Below are positions 1 to 5,083 of a DNA stretch of 5,107 nt, one piece after another. The position numbers and the translations under genes are program-made. This DNA is from Candidatus Alkanophagales archaeon. Its GTDB lineage: Archaea > Halobacteriota > Syntropharchaeia > Alkanophagales > B39-G2. The notes beneath the pieces are model-generated. The model worked only from the letters and a program-made list of their open reading frames with translations, made no database searches and was not told where the DNA came from. The stretch spans positions 1 through 5,107 of the forward strand of contig QMVQ01000131.1 in the NCBI GenBank assembly GCA_003661185.1, written 5' to 3'. Positions within the stretch are counted from its first letter, which is position 1; the number at the start of each line of letters is the position of its first letter.

Positions 1-7
1 GTCCTTT

Positions 8-14
8 CCTCCTT
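8..14 (-). promoter_or_regulatory. Possible Shine-Dalgarno of a divergent gene off the left edge
   Basis: Read on the minus strand, these bases are AAGGAGG, a full match to the archaeal Shine-Dalgarno core, followed by seven bases to the window edge. A start codon just outside the window would be at normal spacing. The TATA box at 97-104 is nearly symmetrical and could also serve a minus-strand transcript starting near 75, which would have a leader of about 70 bases. The start codon is not visible, so this is an inference. An alternative minus-strand ATG at 28-26 has no obvious ribosome binding site. Confidence 0.3.
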
Positions 15-96
15 GATAAAGGCAGCATGTTGAGCTTTAGAGCCTTGACAACTACCCTTTCCACTCTCAGCACCCGTATTAAGGTATAGTTAAACA

Positions 97-104
97 TATA
101 AATA
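97..104 (+). promoter_or_regulatory. TATA box of the aglB operon promoter
   Basis: TATAAATA lies in an AT-rich stretch (91-107) within a GC-richer surrounding. Archaeal transcription normally starts about 26-27 bases downstream of the TATA centre, which predicts a start near 125-129. That falls just after the ATG at 123 and well before the ATG at 180, so it favours a leadered transcript translated from 180 over a leaderless one from 123. The spacing rule is general knowledge; no start site is observed here. Confidence 0.55.
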
Positions 105-108
105 ATTT

Positions 109-151
109 CCGCCAATTCCCCCATGGTTAAAACCATGGGCTTCCTTGGCGG
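109..151. repeat. Two-part hairpin resembling a solo TnpB-element right end
   Basis: The outer arms are CCGCCAA (109-115) and TTGGCGG (145-151), a perfect 7-bp pair. The inner arms are 120-128 and 131-139, a perfect 9-bp pair around an AA loop. Short unpaired stretches TTCC (116-119) and CTTCC (140-144) separate them. On the minus strand the inner part reads GGAAGCCC, stem, TTTTAA-type loop, stem, GGGG. The right end of the tnpB element at 5036-5053 has the same GGAAGCCC and closing GGGG. From memory, many archaeal IS200/IS605 right ends look like this. No tnpB lies on the expected side, so it would be a solo end or REP-like remnant. It could instead be a repressor site on the aglB promoter. 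The two inner arms contain both ATGs (123 and 135) upstream of the preferred aglB start. Confidence 0.75.
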
Positions 152-179
152 TGGGAGTGTGATTTGGGGGCTCGCAGGG

Positions 180-3161
180 ATGAAAGCCTTTAAATCCTTG
201 GAAGAGCGTTTTGCTCTGTTAAGTGGGGAGGGTAAAGCGAGCTTGTTCGCAGCCGTTTTGGTGTCGGCGGCTTTTGCTTTGGCCCTCTGGATAAGGGTGG
301 CTTTGCCATATGAGAGCGTCTTCACGCCGGAATTCGTGCGTTTCGGCGGCAACGACCCTTGGTATAACATGCGGCTCGTCGAAAGCACACTCGAGCATTT
401 CCCGCACCGTATCATTTTTGATGCTTTCACCTTCTATCCGCATGGCTCATACGTGCCGTTCGCATTGCTCTTTGACTGGTTACTCTCATTTATCATCTGG
501 CTGTTGGGCTTTGGCAACCCGTATGCGACTCTCGGACAGCACGGCATCGAGACCATAGCCGCGTTTTATCCCGCGGTTCTCGGGGCGCTGACAGTCCTCC
601 CCGTTTACTTTATCGCACGGGAGGTGTTCGGAAACAGGCTCGCAGGCGTGCTTTCCGCATTTCTCGTCGCAGCGATCCCTGGACAGTTTCTCACGAGGAG
701 CATCCTCGGCTTCACCGACCACCACGTCATGGAGACTCTTTTTTCAACGATTTTCATGCTATACTTCATTTTAGCACTGCGAGCCGCAAAGGCGGAAGGC
801 GTGAATTTTGAGAGTCTTTGCGAGAGCTTCCAAGGCGGTTTCAGGTCTGCCACGAGCTTCGGCTCCCGCCTGTTGTTCGGACTAAAGACGACGTGGCGAC
901 GCTTCCGCAAGACTTGGACGCACACGGCGCTCTCAGGTATCTGGCTCGGTCTTTACATTCTTGGTTGGCGAGGCGGACTCCTATTTGTGTTCGTCGCCTT
1001 TGTTTGCCTTATTGTTTTGCACGTTGCAGAGCATTTGCGTAGCGGCAGCGCTGAATACTTAGGCGTGGTCGGAGTCCCGACGTTTTTAATCGCTGCGATA
1101 ATAATCTCGCCATTCTTGCACCCGGGATGTCTGACGGGGTTCCACGTTTATTCCCCACTCATAGGGGCGGTGGGCACGCTATTAATGAGCGGCGTTTCTG
1201 TGGGGCTACGGCGGCGGGAGTTCGATGTGCTTGCGTATCCGCTGGCGCTCGGTGCCATTGCGATTGTGGGCATTGTTGCTCTTAACGTTGCGGCGCCGTC
1301 GCTCTACAAGCAGATCGTTGGCGGCTTCAATATTTTCAGCCCGAGAGGCGGGGCGCTGACGATTGCCGAGGTGCATCCCACGCACCTTAGAAACCCCTAC
1401 ACCGGGAAGATTTACGACTTTCAAAACGTGTGGGCGGGCGGTGAGGTTTGGCAGTGGTTCCTGACAACTTTCTTCGTTGCATTATTCGGCATGGGCATCA
1501 TCGGCTACGAGGCATCCCGTAAATTCTTGAAACGAGATTTTCCGCTGGGCGAGCTTACGCTTCTCACTTGGAGCCTCATCATGCTTTACGCGATGTTCGG
1601 GCAGAACCGCTTCGCCGCCTACTACGCAGTAAACGCCGCAATTCTCTGCGGCGGCTTCTCGGCTTGGCTCGTCGGCGTTGTTTCAAAGCTCGGCATGCCG
1701 GCTACTGGGCTCATAAAGGTGAAGGGTAAGGCAAAAGCAAGGGCGGTCAAAGGTGGAACTATCAGAAAACCAAGAGCCGCTGCAAAAACCACAAGAACGA
1801 GCGAAGGAAAGCCGCCTGAGGTTCCACGCCTTGCAGCCACGCTTCGAAAATACCTCACGCCCGAAGTGCTCACGACGCTCATGACGCTCGTCATAATTCT
1901 TGTCGCCGTTAGCAAATATCAGAAGCCCGATGAGGTTACGGCTTTCCTGACGAGCGTCTTAAGCGGTCTTCCCGTTCTCGTCATAGCTCTAGTGGCTTTG
2001 ATTTTCGGAACGTTCCTCATTCGAGAGCAGCCCACGCTTGAGAGGTCGCAGCTCGTCACGACGCTGTCGGTCTGCTTGGTTGCATTGCTCCTAGCGCTGA
2101 TAATAGTGTGCCCACCACTTTGCCAGTCCTTAGCAGTGGCGAGGAGCAGCGGCGGTCCGAGCTATGACTGGTATGAGGCGTTGAGCTGGATGCGGGAGAA
2201 CACGCCAGAGCAGATCACGCCCGCTCTCAACTACACCGACTTTTACTACCAGTTTTACGAGCCGCCGCCCACCGGCGAGGATTACAAGTATCCGAACGGC
2301 ACATACTCGGTGATGAGCTGGTGGGACTACGGGCACTGGATTACGAGGATTGCGCACCGAATTCCGACGGCGAACCCCTTCCAGCAAGGCATCGGCGGTC
2401 CGCATCAGAGAAATAAGCCCGGCGCCTGCGTCTTCTTTATAAACTTCACCGAAGAAAATTCCGTCAAGATTGCTGAGACGCTCGACGTGCGTTACGTCGT
2501 CACAGACTTCATGATGGCTGACGTCTGGAACGCCTTTTACAACAAGTTCAATGCGATGACCGTTTGGGCGAATGATGAAAGCGGTTACCTCTCTGCTGTG
2601 CAGACCGAAGAAGGCGTAAGGCTCATGGCTACGGAAAAATACTTCCGCACGACAATTGCAAGGCTGCACGTTCTCGATGGCAGCAGCCTTTTATACGGCA
2701 ATACCTACATTGAGCCGCTGCGGCATTTCCGCCTTGTCCACGAGTCGCCGTCCACGGTTGTGACTTTCACGGTCAGCAGTGGCAATGAGACGCAACAGAA
2801 GGAAATAAAGTTCGTGAAGGTTTTTGAATATGTTAAAGGTGCGAAAATCGTCGGGAATGCCTCCGTCGGAAGCGTCGTGGAGCTAAGCACGAACGTTACG
2901 ACGAACGCGGGTAGGACGTTCGTTTATGCTCAGCAAGTCATCTCAAACGGGACTTTCGAGTTCGTCGTTCCTTACTCTACAGAAGGGACGCCAAGCTGCC
3001 CTGAATATACGAAGTTCGATGTCATTGCCGAGCCTTACGTGCTGAGAGTCGGGCGTGTCGAGAACAATACTTTCATTTGGGAAGTGGAGAAAGAAGTGCA
3101 TGTAGATGAGGAAAGCGTAGTTGAAGGGAGAACTATAAAGGTGTCGGCGTATGGGGGATAA
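180..3161 (+). CDS. aglB: Archaeal oligosaccharyltransferase catalytic subunit AglB (STT3 family)
   Basis: Membrane enzyme that moves an oligosaccharide from a dolichol carrier to Asn in N-X-S/T sequons of exported proteins, acting on the outer face of the cytoplasmic membrane. Numbering from the ATG at 180 gives 993 residues. TM1 is at about 20-42. The first acidic motif is GGNDPW (Asp59), the second TDHHVME (Asp180, Glu185). The external-loop TIAE motif is at 394-397 and the sequon-binding WWDYGHW at 714-720. A DK-like segment holds Lys789 and Met793. The C-terminal beta-rich part starts near VKVFEYVKGAK. A very basic loop (about 512-558) and what look like two extra membrane helices precede the soluble domain. 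The start at 180 was chosen because it fits the TATA spacing and the short N-terminus of relatives. The ATG at 123 would add 19 residues encoded partly by a palindrome. First gene of an operon; its end overlaps the next gene by 11 bases. Confidence 0.95.
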   Translation: MKAFKSLEERFALLSGEGKASLFAAVLVSAAFALALWIRVALPYESVFTPEFVRFGGNDPWYNMRLVESTLEHFPHRIIFDAFTFYPHGSYVPFALLFDWLLSFIIWLLGFGNPYATLGQHGIETIAAFYPAVLGALTVLPVYFIAREVFGNRLAGVLSAFLVAAIPGQFLTRSILGFTDHHVMETLFSTIFMLYFILALRAAKAEGVNFESLCESFQGGFRSATSFGSRLLFGLKTTWRRFRKTWTHTALSGIWLGLYILGWRGGLLFVFVAFVCLIVLHVAEHLRSGSAEYLGVVGVPTFLIAAIIISPFLHPGCLTGFHVYSPLIGAVGTLLMSGVSVGLRRREFDVLAYPLALGAIAIVGIVALNVAAPSLYKQIVGGFNIFSPRGGALTIAEVHPTHLRNPYTGKIYDFQNVWAGGEVWQWFLTTFFVALFGMGIIGYEASRKFLKRDFPLGELTLLTWSLIMLYAMFGQNRFAAYYAVNAAILCGGFSAWLVGVVSKLGMPATGLIKVKGKAKARAVKGGTIRKPRAAAKTTRTSEGKPPEVPRLAATLRKYLTPEVLTTLMTLVIILVAVSKYQKPDEVTAFLTSVLSGLPVLVIALVALIFGTFLIREQPTLERSQLVTTLSVCLVALLLALIIVCPPLCQSLAVARSSGGPSYDWYEALSWMRENTPEQITPALNYTDFYYQFYEPPPTGEDYKYPNGTYSVMSWWDYGHWITRIAHRIPTANPFQQGIGGPHQRNKPGACVFFINFTEENSVKIAETLDVRYVVTDFMMADVWNAFYNKFNAMTVWANDESGYLSAVQTEEGVRLMATEKYFRTTIARLHVLDGSSLLYGNTYIEPLRHFRLVHESPSTVVTFTVSSGNETQQKEIKFVKVFEYVKGAKIVGNASVGSVVELSTNVTTNAGRTFVYAQQVISNGTFEFVVPYSTEGTPSCPEYTKFDVIAEPYVLRVGRVENNTFIWEVEKEVHVDEESVVEGRTIKVSAYGG
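3137..3143 (+). promoter_or_regulatory. Shine-Dalgarno for the signal peptidase gene
   Basis: AAAGGTG lies inside the 3' end of aglB, seven bases before the ATG at 3151. It fixes that ATG as the start and makes the 11-base overlap with aglB a likely case of translational coupling. Confidence 0.65.
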
Positions 3162-3771
3162 GAGTAAGGCGTCAGGGACAAAGAGCGAGGCGCCAGAGGC
3201 AACTAAAGAAGCCGAGCCACTGCAGAAGGCGAAAGCTTTTGCTATTGGATTATTGAGGGATATCGCCGTCGCAGTTCTGATAGTGGCGGTGATTGCAAGC
3301 ATCGGCTATGCGTTAACCGGCACTTGGCGGATTGCGTTTGCTGTCGAATCAGAGAGCATGCTACCGCACATCCACGTCGGCGACCTCGTGTTCGTGCAGG
3401 CGCCGAGCCGCACGGAAATCATAACCAAAGAGGAGGGCAAAGAGGTCGGATATAAGTCCTTCGGCGACTACGGCGACGTGATAATATATCGACCAAACGG
3501 GCTTTCCTCAGTCTCTCCAATCATACACAGGGCGATACGCTGGGTTGAAGCTGGCGAGCCTATGTGGGAGAGCGGACCGCCGGCGCCGCATGCCGGCTAC
3601 ATCACGAAAGGCGACAATAACCCCACTTACGACCAAGCATTGTTGAAGCTTGAGCCTGTGCGTCCCGAGTGGGTCATCGGCGTTGCGAAGTTCAGAATTC
3701 CCTACGTGGGGTATGCGAGGCTCATTTTCGAGTTTGTATTTGTTCCGTTCTGCGGTGAGCTTCATGGATGA
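3151..3771 (+). CDS. Archaeal signal peptidase I (S26B, Sec11-like)
   Basis: Membrane-anchored serine protease that cleaves signal peptides from secreted proteins at the outer membrane face. It has 206 residues, a usual length. A charged N-terminus rich in Lys, Glu and Ala (1-28) is followed by one membrane helix (about 33-57). The catalytic serine box is ESESMLPHIHVGD with Ser69. A SPIIHRAIRWVE box supplies His126 where bacterial enzymes have Lys. A GYITKGDNNPTYDQ box supplies Asp155 and Asp161, with the six-residue spacing of the two aspartates in the Methanococcus voltae enzyme, of which the second is the essential one as I recall. The C-terminus has a second hydrophobic stretch (about 190-200). 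It overlaps aglB upstream and the small ORF downstream, so it is the middle gene of a tight operon. All expected catalytic residues are present and no damage is seen. Confidence 0.93.
   Translation: MGDKSKASGTKSEAPEATKEAEPLQKAKAFAIGLLRDIAVAVLIVAVIASIGYALTGTWRIAFAVESESMLPHIHVGDLVFVQAPSRTEIITKEEGKEVGYKSFGDYGDVIIYRPNGLSSVSPIIHRAIRWVEAGEPMWESGPPAPHAGYITKGDNNPTYDQALLKLEPVRPEWVIGVAKFRIPYVGYARLIFEFVFVPFCGELHG
3754..3758 (+). promoter_or_regulatory. Shine-Dalgarno for the small third ORF
   Basis: GGTGA is five bases before the ATG at 3764, and that ATG overlaps the signal peptidase stop codon (TGA at 3769-3771). This pairing is the main reason for believing that a third operon gene starts here. Confidence 0.5.
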
Positions 3772-3964
3772 GAGCGTTGAGGAGCAGATGCCCAAGATTA
3801 AGCATACTGAACTTCATATTAATCTTGATGCAAGAATTGACAGGAATTTCCCGATTCGGCACATCCTTTTTTTACAGAATGTCGCTAAGAGAGCTCATAC
3901 CTTTAGGGTTGAGATAGGGGAGGGAGTTTGGGAGTTGAGTTTTTATACTTCAAAGTTTGTATAA
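3764..3964 (+). CDS. Hypothetical 66-residue protein, possibly the broken third operon gene
   Basis: I do not recognise this protein. It starts on an ATG that overlaps the signal peptidase stop, behind a GGTGA ribosome binding site, so translation coupled to the operon is plausible. The sequence opens MDESVEEQMPK and has no signal peptide, membrane helix or cysteine pair. The middle (about 29-43) could be a helix and the end (HTFRVEIG, VWELSFYT) looks like a beta hairpin. Codon use changes within the gene: the first nine codons match the operon, while the rest is AT-richer with many AGA/AGG and ATT codons, like the tnpB region. It ends seven bases before tnpB, and its stop codon lies inside the inverted repeat preceding tnpB. 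It may be a small intact gene, a host gene cut short by the insertion, or a chance reading of the element's left end. Confidence 0.45.
   Translation: MDESVEEQMPKIKHTELHINLDARIDRNFPIRHILFLQNVAKRAHTFRVEIGEGVWELSFYTSKFV
3867..3873 (+). terminator. Poly-T tract, possible operon terminator
   Basis: A run of seven T preceded by CC lies 96 bases past the signal peptidase stop codon. Archaeal RNA polymerase often terminates at such tracts without a hairpin, and none is visible here. It falls inside the 66-residue ORF. If that ORF is not real, this is the best terminator for the aglB-signal peptidase transcript; if it is real, the tract may only be coding sequence. Confidence 0.25.
3940..3947 (+). 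promoter_or_regulatory. TATA box for tnpB, leaderless arrangement
   Basis: TTTTTATA is centred about 27 bases before the A of the tnpB ATG at 3971. This is the normal distance from TATA box to transcription start in archaea, so the mRNA probably begins at or next to the start codon. That agrees with the absence of any Shine-Dalgarno sequence before tnpB. Confidence 0.55.
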
Positions 3965-3965
3965 A
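3942..3965. repeat. Inverted repeat immediately before tnpB
   Basis: TTTATAC (3942-3948) is the exact reverse complement of GTATAAA (3959-3965), with a 10-base spacer that itself holds ACTT/AAGT overlapping the arm. It encloses the tnpB TATA box. It could be the subterminal hairpin of an IS200/IS605 left end, an operator, or two TATA-like boxes facing each other. The outer left boundary of the element cannot be placed from it alone. Confidence 0.5.
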
Positions 3966-3970
3966 GAATA

Positions 3971-5083
3971 ATGGAAACAGAGATAACAAAGACCATCAGG
4001 TGCAAGCTCGTAGGTCTGACAAGGAGGAAGCTTGAGCTACTTAATCGGGAGTATGATAATTTCCAGCACTTCCTAAAGATGGGAGAAGATAGAGGTGTTT
4101 ATTCTGCTACGAAGCAGCAAGGGAAGAGAACATACAGGAAAATTGACCCCAATGAGGAATATCCCCTTGTTATAAGAAAAGACCTGATGGATATTCGGCG
4201 AACTAACAATAAGTTCGCTAAGTATTGGGCTCGCATTCCTGTTCACGGCGTGAGAGGGGGCATTAAGGTTGCATTGGCTCATCAACCATTTAACTTCGAA
4301 GAATGGGAGATTTGTGGCTCTAAACTGATTAGAACAAAGAATGGAGAGTTCTACTTGCATGTGGTTGTTAAGAAGAAGGTTAAAATCAAGAGTGAATACT
4401 CATCCATCATAGCGATAGACATGGGAGCTCGTTGGGCTGGAGTGTCGGTGGCACTCCACCGCAGTAAGCCAAAGTTCTACGGTAAAAGAGTGAGGGAAGT
4501 TAGGGGAAAGTATTTCTGGCTTAGGAGAAAGCTTGGAATGGAGAAGAAGCTTAAAGCGATAAAGAAGATAGGGCACAAGGAAAGGAGAATCGTGAACGAT
4601 GAACTCCACAAGATAGCGAAAGATATTGTTGATGAAGCTGAGAGGAACAATGCCATAATTGCAGTTGGTAGCTTGAACGGAGTTAGAAACAACAACAAGG
4701 GAAGGAAGGTGAACAGGAAGGTTAGCACAATGCCATTCTACCGCTTGAAGGAATACGTCAAGTACAAAGCCCTTGAGAGAGGGATTGCAGTGATAGAAGT
4801 TCCAGAGTTCAACACGTCGAAACAATGTTCAAGGTGTGGTTCAATGAATACAAAAAGACGGGGTGTTTTCATCTGCAAGGACTGCGGCTACCAGATTAAT
4901 GCCGATGTAAATGGAGCTAAAAATATAATGAAACGAGCCATGGGCTACATGCTCACGGTAGGGGCTGCGGTGACCCAGCCCGACGGGGAGCGCAGGTTCG
5001 TCCTGCACACTCCCCAACCTCTTAAGCTTCACGGTGGAAGCCCCGACTCGGGGAGGAGGTCACTCGACGAAGAAGCTGCTTGA
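3971..5083 (+). CDS. tnpB: TnpB RNA-guided nuclease with relocated RuvC-II glutamate
   Basis: TnpB proteins are RNA-guided DNA nucleases, ancestors of Cas12, that cut the empty donor site and so help the transposon persist. It has 370 residues, in the family range. The N-terminal part is METEITKTIRCKLVGLTRRK. RuvC-I is IIAIDMGARWAGVSV with Asp150. At the usual RuvC-II position (AVGSLNGVRN) Gly233 and Ser234 replace Glu-Asp. Glu279 in VIEVPEFNTSKQC, 46 residues later, fits the alternative glutamate position described for some TnpB and Fanzor proteins. The zinc ribbon has Cys286, Cys289, Cys302 and Cys305. RuvC-III is INADVNGAKNIM with Asp312. After about residue 325 the protein no longer looks like a fold, because the same DNA encodes the guide-RNA scaffold; the last six or seven residues and the stop come from the flank. 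The start is supported by a TATA box at leaderless distance. A degraded nuclease is possible but less likely, since the other residues are intact. Confidence 0.93.
   Translation: METEITKTIRCKLVGLTRRKLELLNREYDNFQHFLKMGEDRGVYSATKQQGKRTYRKIDPNEEYPLVIRKDLMDIRRTNNKFAKYWARIPVHGVRGGIKVALAHQPFNFEEWEICGSKLIRTKNGEFYLHVVVKKKVKIKSEYSSIIAIDMGARWAGVSVALHRSKPKFYGKRVREVRGKYFWLRRKLGMEKKLKAIKKIGHKERRIVNDELHKIAKDIVDEAERNNAIIAVGSLNGVRNNNKGRKVNRKVSTMPFYRLKEYVKYKALERGIAVIEVPEFNTSKQCSRCGSMNTKRRGVFICKDCGYQINADVNGAKNIMKRAMGYMLTVGAAVTQPDGERRFVLHTPQPLKLHGGSPDSGRRSLDEEAA
4962..5083 (+). ncRNA. Putative TnpB guide RNA (omega-RNA / reRNA): scaffold plus guide
   Basis: The RNA that TnpB uses to find DNA is normally made from the 3' part of tnpB through the right end, with flanking DNA as guide. 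Hairpin 1 is GGGCTG (4962-4967) with CAGCCC (4976-4981). Hairpin 2 is GGGGAG (4985-4990) with CTCCCC (5010-5015), enclosing GCAGG (4992-4996) and CCTGC (5002-5006) around a TTCGT loop. Hairpin 3 is GCTTC (5026-5030) with GAAGC (5037-5041), next to the terminal hairpin 5041-5053. ACCTC (5017-5021) can pair with GAGGT (5056-5060), a possible pseudoknot. The guide would start at 5064; the end at 5083 assumes about 20 bases. The 5' end is not determinable and may lie further upstream in tnpB. Confidence 0.65.
5036..5063 (+). repeat. Right end of the tnpB element: terminal hairpin and cleavage motif
   Basis: GGAAGC leads into the palindrome CCCCGACTCGGGG (5041-5053) and then AGGAGGTCAC (5054-5063). 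This order matches archaeal IS200/IS605 right ends as I know them, where TnpA would recognise the hairpin and cut after a TCAN tetranucleotide. GGAGGT is also a perfect Shine-Dalgarno sequence, but no start codon follows at a suitable distance. Confidence 0.65.

Larger units (their letters stand above)
3940..5063 (+). mobile_element. IS200/IS605-superfamily element, tnpB only (IS1341-like)
   Basis: This is the minimal extent. It holds tnpB with its own promoter, the guide-RNA scaffold and a right end of the form GGAAGC, CCCCGA-C-TCGGGG hairpin, AGGAGGTCAC. These elements make no target duplication and are mobilised by a TnpA tyrosine transposase; no tnpA is present here, so it would need one supplied in trans. 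The right boundary at 5063 is inferred from the family habit of ending in TCAN after the hairpin. The left boundary is uncertain and could lie anywhere between about 3790 and 3940. Base composition drops from about 3790, against mid-50s percent GC by rough count in the operon and low 40s in tnpB. Confidence 0.65.

Noticed and set aside
3..89. Open + frame ending at TAG 87-89, possibly the tail of an upstream gene
   Set aside because: Only 28 codons are visible, rich in Ser/Thr/Leu, with no motif. The AAGGAGG on the other strand argues for a divergent gene instead. Not supportable either way.
2130..2669. A 179-codon open frame on the minus strand
   Set aside because: It lies fully inside aglB, opposite its most conserved part (WWDYG region), has no promoter or ribosome site, and its translation shows no family features.
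2943..3302. A 119-codon minus-strand frame spanning the aglB-signal peptidase junction
   Set aside because: Both + strand genes here are certain by motif, and the minus frame has low-complexity, shadow-like composition.
4543..4551. Nine-base match between the predicted guide (5069-5077) and tnpB
   Set aside because: GAAGAAGCT is a common lysine/leucine-codon string in this gene. The match does not start at the guide's 5' end, so it is most likely chance.
4400..4825. Minus-strand frames of 141 and 83 codons inside tnpB
   Set aside because: They are opposite the RuvC motifs of tnpB. The Leu/Phe/Ser-rich translation is what the complement of Lys/Glu/Arg codons gives.
3971..5083. TnpB as a nuclease-dead repressor (TldR type)
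   Set aside because: Loss of the usual RuvC-II glutamate suggested it, but Asp150, Asp312 and all four zinc cysteines are kept and Glu279 can replace the lost residue.
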